DNA of 64,000 bases from Opisthorchis felineus (lineage: Eukaryota; Platyhelminthes; Trematoda; Opisthorchiida; Opisthorchiidae), in assembly GCA_004794785.1 (NCBI GenBank), contig SJOL01001427.1, positions 516,927 through 580,926 of the forward strand, given 5' to 3'. Numbering within the stretch: position 1 is the stretch's first letter; the number at the start of each line of letters is the position of its first letter. Under the pieces are notes generated by a model. It made no database searches, had not been told where the DNA came from, and was given only the letters and a program-made list of their open reading frames with translations. Made by a program: the position numbers and the translations under genes. Positions 21,867-36,800 of this stretch are shown one piece after another.

Positions 21867-24800
21867 GTGGGTTCAACTCATGGATACTCTATCTTTTGAA
21901 TAGGAAAAAGGCGATTCTAGTCCTATCAGTTCCTTGTGTGCTCGGCTGTATTTTTATCATGGTTTGTCAAGCAGCCAGATCTTTCGAAATCATCATTGTT
22001 GGCAGACTTCTTGTGGGTGTTGCTTGTGGTATGTATTGTATTGCTTATATCGATACCGATTCGACGAAGGAGCTTACACTGCTGTTGGTCCTCTTTACAT
22101 GTCAGAACTAGTTCCATTGTCTGTACGTGGAGCAGCAGGTGTTCTGAATCAGTTGATGATTGTATTTTCTCTGTTACTTTCGCAAATACTGGGACTGCAG
22201 CAGATAATGGGCACCAAAGAATTATGGCCGTATCTGCTAGGTAGGATAAATTTTGAGTAATTTCGCACTCAGGATTGAACATTATACCGTGCATTCTTGG
22301 TTCGGCACTTTTGTTGTTGTGCCCAGAGAGTCCTCGATATCTATATATCATCAAGCGTGATCCCGAAGCCTCCCGTGCAGGTAAGTTGTCCTATGTATCG
22401 GTTTATTCGTCCAAGCTCTCCAACGCCTAAGGAGTCCTGACCATGACATTGACACTGAATTGGCGGGATTTTCGCGGGAAGCAAGCATTGCATCTCGAAA
22501 AGTCTGTGATTTTTGCTTTGACAATATTCATTTCATAGGCAACTGTCTTTGAACTGTTGCGTAAACCGTACCTCCGAATTGGTCTTATGGTTGCCTTATT
22601 GTCCCAGTTCGGCCAACAGCTGTCTGGTATAAACGGGGTAAGTGCGTGGGTAAATATGCATCGAGCGTGTGCCCTATGTAACCGTTATTGCACAACTCGT
22701 TATTCCAACGTTTTTATCCTTGAGTTCCTCCAGGTTCCTCCCCAGAACACCCAAAGTTTTTGGCCTGTTTTCTGACAGGATATAATTTTCCAGTGTTCAG
22801 TTTCTTGTTATCTAGGACATCGTTTGGCAGAGTCGAGAGTAGCTTGAACATTGGTCAGAGTGCAGATAATGCTGACACTTAGCATTCATGCGCCGACTCC
22901 CTACGATAAACTGTACTAGTGGTCAACGTTGATGTTAATGTTGATAATGGCTGCGTGCAGCCCTGTCAAATCAGTTTAAGACCCTCTTATTACAGTCAAA
23001 ACGGCAAGATTGGAAGCAAGGTGAGCAACTAGTTAATACTCGAACTATGCACCTTCTGGCTGGAGCTTCTACACTTTATCGCTTAGCAGTTGTATGCTTT
23101 TTAAGGGGGCTCATACGGTCCAAGTTCTGGAGTGTAAGTCCCACTAACAGTATTTGGAGTTTTTGTAACAGTCCTTATGATCACCTTCCAGGTCACATGC
23201 AGTTCAAGTATTTGCGCATCTATGCATGTCGCGCCGAAAACAGCACTCATCTTAGTAGATAGTTATTCGTCACTTGTTCAGTTTTACGTCGCCGTCTTCA
23301 TCGCTGCCCAATATACCTGTTGCAAAACACAACATCCGTACTGTAATCACATCAGCTTACGGCAGCCGCGAATGTCGTAGACCATCTATGTATACACAGA
23401 TACTTCATGCCTTGTTTGCTACCTGACCCTAAGCTGCAAATTTTCTCAGCAATGCTTGTGACACATGTGGTTCAAGCCAACGTAGGTAACACTCCCAAGT
23501 GTGATCGTAACTGGGAAATGGGAAACGTAACCTCTTTGGGAATCTCTTCGGTCAGTGAGAGACCGCACAGTTTGTTTTGGCTTACGGGAACACTTCCGCG
23601 AACCCCTCACTGTGTTTGCCATTGCTCATTAGAGTATCTTAGGCTGGGGCTTCATGGGCTAAATTTGAGAAGCACGTGCAAAACCTAGAGGGTCCCGCAA
23701 TAGCTCGTGAATTATAATCAAGCGTTGTGCAACAAAATACGGATCCTACCTCACAATAATTCCCATTACTCTCACGTGTTATGAGTTGAATTCACCTATC
23801 TCACCGCATACAGCTGTTTGCCAGTCCACTTACATCCACCGAGTAGGAATAATGCGCATCCATAATTTCTTTCGGTTGACTTCGAATATAGCGCCACCAG
23901 CTGTTCGGAGTTGTCATATTTGCGGGTTTTCGATACTCCAAATGAGAGTTCTGCCGGGGAAATCTGTCTCTAGTGCCCGTCAGCGCTTTGTTATTGTTCT
24001 TGCTTCAATTCCGGATCATTCACTGTCCACTGTGCCATTTCTCAGAGATTTATAATTTGGTGGATGATTCAAGAGGCCAATCAATCAAATGATATTCGAA
24101 GCGCACCGTGAACACTGCATGGTTAATGCAGTTGTGCCCATCTACTTGTGACGTGCACTCCTGTAGTGAACTCTTACCGAGTCGTCAGTAGGCGCCGTAT
24201 GTCAACTCCCGCAAAGGTGTGAAGGTCCACGGAAGGCTCTCACTTGAGTTCACCACATCAAGTGGTGTCAGGCAAGGCGTTCCTCTTTCACCTTTTATCT
24301 TGAACCTCGTCACTGATACCGTTATGGAAGACTCACTGCCAGTCTCTAATGCATGTGGGGTCTAAATGCTCCCAGGACATTCACCCACAGATATCGAGTA
24401 CACAGACGATGTTATTCTTCTTGGATCTGACGCCGTTGTAATACAAACAATATTAAATAATCTAAGTAATTCTGCTACATGGTTTGGCATGTGCTTCACA
24501 CTTACAAAGTGTTAAGTGCCGCTGCAAGACTGGGTGGGCTCGAACCCGAACATCATGCTTGCGGATGGGCCGAAGGAGTTATCAGACAAATTCCCCTACT
24601 TTGGTACCTGTATCAGTCCCGGTGGTCTCGCGAAAGATCATATTTCCATCCGGATTGGAAAGGCCAGAGCAGCTTTCGTGAACCTGCATCACCTGTGGCG
24701 TAGGCGTGACATCAGCTTATCTGTCAAGGGTCGAGTTTGCAATGCCGCTGTGTGCTGTATGTTATTATACGGTCAGAAATCTGGCCGCTGTGCGCTCAGG

Positions 24801-27800
24801 ACGTCAAAAAAGTCTCACTGTTTGACCATCGATGGCTCGGGAGCATTGCCCCAGTCTGGTGGGAACACCTGATCAGTAGTGCCGAAGTATGTCAAATGGT
24901 TTTCGGAAGAGATGACTCGTCCACGACAGATAAAATGATCACACTACATAAGTAGCACTGGTTTGGTCGTGTGCTCTGTATGCCAGTCGACCGACTTCCT
25001 TGAAAGGTTCTTCCCACATAACCACGCGAAGGGTGAAAACGAGCCAGGGAAGGTCAAACAGTGACTTGGCAGCGAAGTTTGAAAGCCACTACTAGCAAAC
25101 TCAGTTGCGCTGGCCATTGCCTTGTCCCTGGATGAGGACCGCGAGACGGGACACATCAATGGTTAGAGACATTGTTAGACATGGCCCAGTCGCGCCCTCA
25201 GTGTCGCTCGTGCTTCCAAGCTGTTGCTTTCAATGCGTAGCTCCCCCAAATCTCCACAACTAGAAGTCCTGTACTTACGCATCACTTATATCAGTTACCG
25301 TCTCCAAAGTGCGACTATCTACTCCACCTCCCAAAATCATCGGTGGATGAAACTGTGGCAGCCAGAACCACTGTACCGCAAGTACACGGTTCTCACAGCT
25401 GATGCTGATCAGTTGGATAAACAATCTACGTTCTAAGGAAAGCCATTCAAGCGTAACATATTGTCTCACGTATTGTCTTTAGTACACATTCGATTCTTCC
25501 AAGTCACTTCACTTAGCGAACTAAATCATTATTGGGTGAATATATTTTGAGGCATAACACGGCGATGTGTGCAGGATTTTGTCATTTAAAGCTTCAATCA
25601 TCGCAGGTAACTGTTCGGAAATATTCGAAAAAGGTGACATGATTAAAATCGGGAAGGACGGGCAACAAGAAGGTCGCTGTAGCACGGGATCTTTGTGTGA
25701 ACTAAATTACATCTTGGTATAGTATTTAGGCTCAGGGTGTTGTTTTAGTAAAGAAACAGTGTGGCTGAAGATGGGCTCGGGGTAGCTTGATAAGCTACCG
25801 GCTGGAAGGTGTTTCGTTCGGATCCGACCCTGGCTTCCCTAGTGCTCCTGTTGAGGCATGGACAACCTGACATCACCTCAGCCCTCGTGTTGCTTTGGTT
25901 CGCATGGCAGCTATGTACCTAAAGGATTCCATAGCTGAAAGAGCAAATGGCAGTTTGGACGAATCCGCCCTTGTTGTTCTTGCCAGAAAGGCGGAACTCA
26001 GTTAACTATGTTTGCAGCTGGAATTTGATGAGGTGAACCGGGAAAATAGAAAGGATTGCTCTGGCGGAATCCACTATGGATGACTGTATTTCCCCTCTGA
26101 TTTGGATTTGGGTTACCCGTGCACTGGAGGTGGCAATCTCAATACAGAAAGGCCATTAATTACGTAACTTAGTGATTTCTCTCAATGTGGCTAACGATCA
26201 TCTTGCCTGCCCCACAGTCTCAATCCATGGACATTCTCCTTAAAATAAGATCAATGCGCCATCAGAATCCACCGCTGAGGCCAAATTTCATTGGTTCTAT
26301 GTGTTTGTGTTTGTTTCGCGTTGAATGAGATTAGACTGAAATCACTGAAGACTGGGGGCTTGTTTTCGTATAAGCAGGTGTGAATTGTTCTTTGAAAGTA
26401 ATTTTAGATTTTACGTATCGGGTAATTTTGAATTTTCATTGACATGCTTCGTCCCAGTTAAAGGTGCTTCTTAAACCGTACCTCTTTTCGCTCTTGAGAA
26501 TAATCATCAACGTCCTACTGATATCTAGATGTCGAATTAACGGCCTTCCGGTGAGTGGGTGAGCACTATCCCATTGGACCACCAGTGGTCGATCAGCAGT
26601 GCGAGTTGCTCGCACTTAGACAGGACGTACTGCCACTATCTCCCAATCACACATTTTACTCCACGTGATCCACTATTGGCTGGCCATTCTAGTAACCACT
26701 TCTCACTTGGAAGAAACACGCGGTCTGTGGAGCGTTTCCTCCTCTCAGAAGATGAGGCTATCTATATTTTGCAGGGTTGTCGTTCAAATGGGATGGACGA
26801 TTGACCACTAGGAGTGAATGCTTAATGCCGAACTCCGAATCTCCACGCTTGTACCAGTAGATTATTGCTGAATATTATCAGTAACGGGCGTCTTTTTCGA
26901 AACGCTAGATTTTTACTTGTAAACTTTGTGGTACAATCGCTTTTTCTGATTATGCCAATGATATGTGTCACTTTTTATCTTTTATAGGTTATCTACTATT
27001 CTGTTGAATTGTTCAAAGTAAATGGCCTTACCGATGAGCAGGCCACCTATACGACAATCGGCATCGGTGGATTTATGCTGCTTATCACCATAGTCTCTAT
27101 ATTTATTATTGATCGTTTGGGTCGGCGAATCCTACTTATCGGTGGTCTAGCCGTCGCATTCCTGAGTTTGCTGTCGTTCACTTTCTGTATGATTGGCAAG
27201 CAGTATGGCCAGGTCAATTGGCCAATCTACCCGGCGATTGTGTCGATCTACGTGTTCGTTTTCGGATTCGGCATTGGACCTGGTGAGTGTACTGTCTGGA
27301 TAATAAACTCATTTTCTTGCATGAATACGTTTAAAGCCGGGTCTTTTTCACGGGTGAGTCCTCCTTACCTGCCCAATTTATCGACCCACTATGTGCTGGG
27401 GTGCACGCAACAATATGTTCCATTTAATGCCCATGCTGCAATGAGTGTCTCTTGCTAGCACTGACGCAAAATGTGGCTATATATTCTACTACTGTTCTCA
27501 AGATCTTAGTAAGTCTGGGAGCTTTGAACTTGAGCTTAATTTCAGCCCTTTTCTTTCCCGATTTTATGATATTCTGGCTTTAGCAGTGTTTTCTCAGCAT
27601 GCTTTTTTTATATAGTTGGTCTACACTCGTCCGATGCAGCGGGTTCACAAGCCTAGATGATCTGTTTTTTCCACTGGAGAATGAATCGGGTATCATAACG
27701 AATGACAAATCAGTGCGAAAAACTTTAATATTCCACTGTTTGTAAAAGAATGTGCGTAGAAACCTACAGCCTTGGAGGACTCGGGCTGCTTTGGTGTGGG

Positions 27801-30800
27801 ACGTGTATTTAGTGATAGTTATTTCAGGTTAGATTGGGTCATAAAATAGGTCAGGCTTATCAGGCAATCTGATCTCACTCGGACATGCTGGAGGGATAAT
27901 CGGTATTGGTCAAAAGGAGTGGAAGGCGGTTTTCGGAAAAAGCTATCGGTAGATTGTGCATTTGGTCAACCGAACAGAAATGTTTCTGAACAGTTGCCCA
28001 ATGGATCCACAGTGAGGTAAGGAGGAGAACATTTGCACGATTTTACGCAACTGACGACCGATACAGTTGGAACACTTCGCAACAAACATTTGACGACCTT
28101 GTCAACCTTACGGTAGGTTATCGAATATCTGGCAGGCCACACTTCCATGTACTGATGACAGTTTCGTTCATAGACTCTCATGTTCGGTAATAACCCAAAG
28201 GTCTCTTAGCTTCGTGCTGCCCTTGAACACTAATTAACTAGTGTTTTTCAATGATTTTGCTACTCTGAAATTCTGTTTATGCACCCTTCATGAAGGCCAA
28301 GACAGTATGGCGACTCATCGGTGTCTCGTGCTGTAGATAAACGGAGTCGTTTGAACTGGGTTCAAACTTTACTCCACTGTATCGGTGCTGTTCAATGCCA
28401 TTTCGCACCGATTTTACTCTGGACTGGTATTATTTTCCAGTAGATCATGCTAATGAAACATAACTTTCGTCCTAAATATCCAAGCTTCCATTTTACCTTT
28501 TACTTCCACGCACTATGTTCCTTTCGAAAGTCCATGGTGAATAAGTTATAAACATGTGTCCTACATGGAGTTGCTTTGACAATAGATGACAAGTATTACT
28601 AGGGTGGAGAGAAATTGCTGTGGAATTTCTGCTGTCCTTTCTGTATGCCAAAAAAAACGTATTCCGCTTCACAAAAACGGTGGACAGTTCACCATATTAA
28701 ATGTGGTTTAGGTCGGATCGCTCTTCTGCTGATACGGTGCATCCCTACTTATTCGAAATGTTGGTACACTGATTACTGATTTCCTCTCGTGCATGAAGCG
28801 CTACTCATTTCCTCGTTCCAATTCAACTTAGAACATTCAAATTATCACCGTTTGTCATTCGAGACAGTTAGTTGTTCACTGAATTTTTAATCTATTTTGA
28901 TTTGGCACGCACTGACCTGCAGAAAGAGCTCGTTACTTGCTGAGAAGATGCGAAGCACTATTGAGGCAATCTTGTTGATCCGATCGCTAGCTAGCTCTGA
29001 ATTGCACTCAACGTACGCAGCGCCCAGGGATAAGACCTATGATGACTAGTGGGTAAAAATGAAATGCTGTCCATTGTGGCTAGTAAACCTCGGTAACTTA
29101 CACTCCCGATAGGAGCGATGTGGTAGCAAATTTGGGCCCACTGACAGACGCCGCGTGAGTCGTCGTTATCATTAGTGGATGGAAATATTCAGAATAATCG
29201 AAATCACAGTGAAGGATCATGGTCAAGCCAGAGAGTTTATCCCTACACTAGAACAAAATGGTCACCCATTTCCGGTTTTCTGCCAAAAACCATTGAGTAA
29301 AATGTTAATCAGCCTAGCAACGTCCCGTCCCTTAGTGCCAATTTAACGCGGTCAGTACTTTTCTTCTGTAAAAAAATGCCCCACACGCTGTGCTAGCGTA
29401 CAGCTGCGTGCAAATCTGTGCACTCCGCGGAAAACAGTAAACGGCTATGGGGATATCTATCGCATTGCCGACAACTCCATACAGTAGCTCTCCAATGAGC
29501 TCCCTTCCTCCAAAATAAAGCATCTTCACTTCGGTGACGTTTGGCTTTTAACTGGAACCTTCTGATAGAACACCTCCAAATCCCGACAACGACCACTATA
29601 ATTTCAAGTATTCCGCAAATCTATCAAAAAAATAACGACACGCTTCGAGATTTGGCAAAAACCGCCCAGATAACTCGCAAATTCATTAAAGCAAGCAAAC
29701 TTGCAGTCATGCAAGAATCCCTAACTCCGAGTATCTTCAGTGCTTTCTGTCCAGCTTTCCCTAAGCAGTATGACATATTTTGTGGTTGAGAATATCCGGA
29801 CATCGCACTCTCGGAGCCCAACAATTTTGGGTCTACATTGTTGGAGTCGGTGAGGATGTGCTAACTTCGGTGGATTCTATTCCATTGTCCCTATATTGTC
29901 TTGGCTCTAGTACTGCATGCTCAACCTGTTTGGGCTTCGATCGTTTTAATCACGCTGCGATTACCAGTTTTCCTATTTTCAAATACAGAAAGGGCCACCC
30001 TTGATGGACGCGAAAAGTAGATTTTTGTGAGATGGGTGACGTGAATGAGTCTGTGTATACTATGACTGCGTTCTGAACGTCACGACGACCTAATGCCGTG
30101 ACCCTGTCGTGGTCGTCACCCTTCAGTGCTGCAATGATGCTGTGGGCTATACTGGCTGGAACTCAGTTCCGAAAGGTTCAACCACGCCAGGTAGGCTAAC
30201 GAGAAGCAGCTTGACAATGAACCGCAAGTCCGTGTACTGTGAGAAATCGTATCACAAGGTGATCTGGAGGTAAAGTCTTACTATCCTCTGCGATAGGAGT
30301 ATGAAGGCATTATTGTGCTTTCTTCAAGTGACTAGCACGTCCATACTCATGGAGGCAGTGATTCTGCCCTCCTCTGAAGAGAGAGGGGTTAGAAAAGATC
30401 GGTCCTAAAAACCGCACACTCCGATTGCACGACAGTTGACCGTGACTGCCGGCGCATTATTCAATACAGTCGAAATACTTTTAACACTGAAGGATCTGGT
30501 GCTGCTCAAAATGCACCTGCTGTGTGCAGCTGCACTAAGAGTCAGTTACTGCCTGCGCCCCTAGGCTAGGCCAGTCCCCTGCCGCCAAGTGGATCGGACT
30601 AGTGCGTCACTGGTTCCGGAAAGGGTCTCTCGATAAAACCGTAACAGCAGCTGTCTGGCGGTTTAGACTTTCGAGTTAGAGGCTAGGGGAAGGGTCTCTG
30701 AACAAAGCCCTACATCTTCCCACTGTCTTGTGGATCAGACTTATGGGTCCAAGGCTCAAGGTGCGGCTCCTCAACCAAAGCCCAATGTTTGGTCTGGGAA

Positions 30801-33800
30801 ACTGGGAAGTATCATTTGCCCGTGTAACTCTTCGTTCACGGGCCCTCACCCGCATCCGTTTCCCATGCACCGAATGATGCACTGCGGTTAACCCAACTGA
30901 ACTGAACTGAACGTTACAACCAACACTATTGATGGGCCAGCAGGAGGACCTTTCAATGTTTGGAATTTACATGCGAAAATTTGTGGAATCAAACAATCGT
31001 ATTTGTGCAAGTAAAAACATTTGCCAGTGGATCAAGCACGACTCAAATGACACTCTCTGTTGTCTATTCATATGGTGTTTGAATAATGGGGATCTTTTCA
31101 AAGGAATACCTTCATAGACAGTGTAAATCTTTTACAAGTTGAATTTGGTTTTCAGGGCTTCACATTAGGTCACCATACTGCAATACAGACTTCGACATTT
31201 CATGTCCTTATCGGAAGTTTATGGGTTTGTTACGTTTATTATTATGTTATCATTATTATCACCTTTATTTAGCGTTGTTTCGGTTGGCAGGTCTTTTCCT
31301 AAGGAGACCCATCAACGAAAGCCAGTTATGCCGTTCCCAGAGAGGGGCTGCTTTTCGGTGCTAATAGAGTATTTGATAGACACACTCAAGTATGAGCGTT
31401 CAAGGCGTGCAAACACGGTCTGAATTGTGCTCCCGAACAGCGCCGCTATTCGGTTGGTAAAATTCGTCTATTCGGTGCCGCCGTCCCTATGGATCTTGAT
31501 TAGTTATCGAATACTGGTGTTTTCATCAAATCGCAGTCAATAGGTTAACACCATCCCCACTAGGCTGAATCCGAGAGACGGGCTTGTTTATGTCTATTGC
31601 TTCGTTTTGGTTACTACTTGCTTGGTTACTTGGTTACTAGCATATTTTCAGCCTTTTTTGTGATTTGTGCATCTTCCTGGCTGGGGTTCACGTGATTTTT
31701 CCCGTGGGGGCCTTGTGGTGGGTAAAGTTCGCAAAGGATGCTAGATCATTCCCACTGATGGAGTACAGCTCCAACATTGTCCTCAAATATGTTATTTTCT
31801 TGATCGTTATCCGTGGGAGCATAGGCCTTTTCGCAGTAACTCTCCGCTCTTCCCTCCACTCTTTCTTTTCACTCTTGAGCAGAACCATCTTCCCCGGTGG
31901 TTGCATGGCAGCTAAGCACAAGTTTTCTGCTGGTGTATTGCTGTCTATTTTGATGATTATGATGATTATGATGATGATGATAATGTGTATTTCGTCTGTC
32001 TCTGCCTATTGGGATTTTTATCTCAATTTTGAATGAGTTGCCGTGAAAAATCAGTGGGTACCTAAAGTGCTTTTTGCCCATTTTATGAAGTCTGCTACTT
32101 TGGGAAACATTGCTTTTGATCGAATTCGCCGAACTGTACAGAGAGCAATTTTACGTCATTTGCCGTAGTCCATTACACGATGTGCGCGTTTGACACTTTG
32201 GCAGGCAACCTCTCCATTCTATCGGGAACACTGTATGACGACTTGACCCCGTATCATGTTTCCGCTAACTGGTAGAACTGCGAATAAGTGTGCCTGTATA
32301 GCGTACCGCTTCTGTCTGTCTGTACGGTGTGCCACCGATATCTGATTCCGTAACACTTTACGCAGCAATTTATCGTCCATTTTCCATTGCCTGTATTGAG
32401 TACAGTAAAACATCCCTGCATTAGTCACTTTTGGAAGGGAAGGTTTTGTCGTAGTCACAGCCCTCAGAGAGCTAGTGCCGGCTTCAAGGGAATTCAACTT
32501 CGAATCTTCTGTCCAACGACGATGTAAGCTGTTTCGCCTCTCACATCAAAGACGAAGACCATCTGTTAGTATCAGATCGTAACACCTGCTATAGCGTTCG
32601 CCACTTTAGAGTGATGATTTCCGACTAATCCGTACAGCACGCTCTGTACATCGAAGAGCGCAGCTTGTTAATAATCCTAAAACCAATATACCAGCCGTTT
32701 CACTCGTCGAAAGACTGAAAATACTGGAAATCTTGACGACAGCCCTGTCTGGGCCAAGTAGAAACCTAATACGAAGTGCGTGTGCCACATTTTTAGACAG
32801 AAACGTTCTGGTTGCACACGTCTGGAGAAAAACAATTCGGTATCTCACTGCCGTTTTTTACTTCATATTGGGTTCAAAAAAGTGCCCTGCCTGTTTCCTA
32901 CCTTGCTTTACTCACGTTTTTTTACTGTTCGTGCGGCAGGCTCGATCCCATGGTTTATCGCAGCCGAAATGTTCTCGCAGGAAACGAGGGATGCTGCAAC
33001 TGGCGTGTCGGCAACGACCAACTGGTTGTGCAATATAGCGGTTGCACTGGGCTTTATACAAATGATTGTAAGTGGTGTGAATTCTGCTCCCCGTTTTTCT
33101 TACACGTCTCAAATTGTTGCACATAATGCAAACCATGTAATTCGCAGCTCCGTTGTGTAAACAATGATTTGCTAGTACACCCTCAAAGAACTTCTCTTGT
33201 CCTGTGCAGAAGGTTAATACCTGCAAAAGGGTGTTCCAGATGATGTCGTCACCGGCTGAGTTTCAGGTGCTTCGTCGCTCCGGCGCGGTCGACTCTGTCG
33301 TTTACAATGTGCTTATTGAAGCGGATATTCAATTACATTCGCTATGGTATGTCTGTTTGTCATAGTATCGAGGTAAATTTATTCGTTGTCCTACTGATAG
33401 TAAGCCAAAAGGTGATGGTCGCTTTCAAATCGAATTGTTTAATTGGTACCGCTGGGTGGCTGCTGTCTGCGGTACCGACTCCCAATGAACCCCATTTTTG
33501 TCTTCTTCGAGCGTGTGTTAAGCTTAGGGACCTGGAGAGACTACCCGCCACCACAAACTACGGAATATTCTGAGACACATATTGATCATAACCTTCCACA
33601 TAAAAAGTTCGAAAATCAGCACCATCATCAGCATGGACAGCTTGACATCAGTGTTCAACACTGATGCTTCGCTGCTGTACAACCATGATTTATTTGAAAG
33701 CCTCATTGTGAAGAAAAGGATAGAGGTGGACAGGGGAGAGGCCTACTAAAATCATTCCAAAAATCGTTATCTCCGCTTGTGCGACAGCCTACCGAACTTC

Positions 33801-36800
33801 TTTGTTAGTCCGAAGAGTGCAGTTGCAAGTTCAGTTGGTGTTTAGTATTATTTTGTTATTATTTTTTACTAGTCTAATAATTTGCCCATACGAACTCACA
33901 TTCACGGTATAGGAATGAACTAGTCGTCGCCCTGAATCCCTTCCGATCCTATCCAAATTTACTCGAGATCTCGTGATTCTTTGGTTGAATGGTTTGAAAT
34001 GTGCCAAGATGTCCAAGTTGACATGCACAACCGGTTTACTGTTCGAAACTCGCCCTTCTCAGTCTTTGTTATCAAACTCTTTACTACTCCAGTCCACTTA
34101 GTATGATCGATTGTACGCTTTATTGATTCGAACACAGTCGCTTGTTCTCAGTAAGTCCAATGCACGCGCAAATTTCGATCGTTGCAAGTGCATGACACCA
34201 CTTATAATCACATCAAAGTTGTTTATCATAAAATGGTCTTTCTAGTTCTCGGTATTTGGGTTTCCTTTGCAAAAGAAACCGCGTTTGATCGGCTATGTCT
34301 CTTTTCCCCCTTGCACTTACTGGCGTATGTTCTAGAAGAACATTTGGGATTTCTACTGGCACCAATTTTTAAATAGTCTCTCCAACAATTCTGGTGAAAC
34401 ATTCGGTTTCGTTTGTTTCGATAATACCTTCATGCATACGAGCTATTGACAACAAATGCAGCAGTTTGTTGTTTCACAGCTTTGATGTGACTATGACATT
34501 CAAATAGAGTTGATCTCTTGGCGGAATCGGTGGGTTTTCTTTATTTTGAGCAGGATTTTTGGACAAGAAATCTGAGAAAACCATTAGTAGTATCACCATA
34601 TGGTGTCTGAGTCATTCTGGCTGCATTTTATTTCTCCGCTTCAGCCTTTTTGTTCTTCCTGGTTCTGCCGGAAATAGTTCTTGTCTGATAAAGCGTGAGA
34701 ACGCTGGAAGTACTTTTGTGTAAATTGCCCACCAAACGCCGTGTCACGGGGGCCTAAAACAAGCCGAAGGCCATCTGGAGCAAACAGAACGTTGGCTTGG
34801 CCACATGTGTAAATAGGCGGATGCTCGGTATTCTCTGTTTCCCACCAGTGTCGTTAGGGTAAGGTAGGTGAATGACGCTCGTAATCCCAGTTCTAAATTG
34901 GGTTTACTTTTACCTAGCCGACAAAGGTCAAAACCAATGTTAGTAAAAATGCCTTCGAATTATTTCTGTAATAGTCCGATTGATACGATATTTTACACCG
35001 AGCCCGTAAGGTCACGGAACTTACCATAAATCTTGGGCGAGCAGATAGATCGCTTCTCCGAAGAACCGTCCCACCTTTCCTGGTGATGCGAAATCAAGAC
35101 AGGAATGTTTGGGTTTCTCTTTGGAAATTTCTCATACCTTAGGATGCTCATTTCGATTTATCACGAGGAGACTGTACCTCACAGTGGCGCGACGGAGTAT
35201 ATATCCCTGCGAGCAACTTAGCCATACTTGCGGATGTCCTCACGACAATTGCAGAGTCTTTCACGCCAGTTTGGTCGAGGAGTAGGAATCTGACTGACTC
35301 ACTCTCTTGGCCTTCCCGTTCGGACGTTGGAACATGTGTCGTGAATTGTTCCTCAAAAACCGAACTATTATGGTTGTTTCAAGCCGAAACTTACTGCCTT
35401 GAAGTCAGCTTTTTGGTGGAAAGTTTTGATTGAGTGTTCCAGCCATCTTATCTTGGCCTTGGTACCCTGGCGGTGTCTGCGTACAACTGCACAAATGTCG
35501 GCCATCACGTGGCGCCGTCGACTTTGTGCATGCAGTGAGGATGAGGGGGACAAGCGAGAACAGACTACTCCTGACATCTTTTACCCATTCACGTCTTTGT
35601 TCTTCCGCTCTAGCCTCGTCTTTTCGTTTTCGGTTCCGCAAATTTGCTGAGCCGGAGTTAGCTGCGTGTGACTGTGCCAGAGTCGGCATTATTCAAGCCA
35701 AACTGTGCCTAATCGCGCAACTTCTCCGGAAACATCTGAAGAAACTGATTATCACTGTTTTCCATTGTATCTGCTTGCGTCCAAAAAGATTATGGCCATG
35801 ATACTATGAGTGACAGTTATCATGGTGCTTTGGAAACCCACTTACAGCAGGCCAGAAATTCAAATATCATCGTAGATGTCAGGGGGATGAATCCGCAAGT
35901 AGGTGGACGTAATTGGGTGCCCCCCTTGGACTGGACTCGATACAACTGTGCGCTCAACACAGACTGTTTCTGTGCAGTACAAATTTCTGAGACAACCGAA
36001 ATCACTCGGTCACATGGTGTCCTCCTCCACATACTTGGTTGCTTAGCATGCGAGCTGAGGTGGATCAGTCCATGATTGTTGCTCCTTTTGGAACGTTTAC
36101 GTGGTGGTTTGTTGGCTATCAACCCGAGAAAGTCGATGCTAACTACCTTTAGTGACGCCCTTTCACTCGAGAATTGTTTCATTTCAGGCCCATCCATTTT
36201 GTCAGCATATTGCTTCCCCTTTAAAGCGAAATCTCTGGTCCTATTACGGTGGATGACCGATCATTAGATTTGCGACGGTAGCAGATCGAAAACAGACTAA
36301 ACTCCTGTGTGCTTATTCGGTCACTGGGTTGCTCACGGTCAGCCAGCTTGATACAATTATGAATGAAGATGACTATGATACTTTCCATTTGGTACACTCA
36401 CCGCAACAACGTCAACGAGGATTTTAGCATCCGGTGAGAAAAATCTTGGCAATCAGTGTCAGTTATTCCGCGCACCCCGTACCATCGTTTTTCCTTTACC
36501 CAGTAGACAGCATCGCGGCAGCTGGAACCAACAGGCGTTTGGTACTTGGTTAACGACTGTCAAACTGAACTGAGTTGTTCGTTTATCAGGCACTTTCATC
36601 GTGATGTGATGGTATGTGTACCTCTATGACTTTGACACTATCACTTCCCCCCCTCCCAATTTTCCCCTACCAGGATAGTCAGTCCATAGAGATATGATGA
36701 ACGCAGCCTGCTGGTCTTCCATATCGAGGGGTGGAACTTGTACTGCTACTTGTTCCTCCCAATTGTACGATTGTAATGGGCTGTTTGCATCCACCCACCA

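Larger units (their letters stand above)
22638..26987 (+). other. Transporter intron 6 (4350 bp)
   Basis: GTAAGT...TTTATAG. It contains a sense-strand LINE relic (24190-25240) and a diverged SINE (25770-25945). The rest shows nothing recognisable. Confidence 0.85.
27283..32939 (+). other. Transporter intron 7 (5657 bp)
   Basis: GTGAGT...GCGGCAG. It contains one copy of an unknown repeat (30121-30838), a SINE tail fragment (31895-31945) and an ATG/GAT trinucleotide run (31950-31984). No other coding content is recognised; the frames at 29332-30004 and 31665-32036 are unsupported. Confidence 0.85.

Noticed and set aside
22638..22775. Extension of transporter exon 6 beyond its open frame
   Set aside because: The family match stops exactly at the GTAAGT donor. 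The residues after it do not resemble helix 7, whose second half is found in exon 7.
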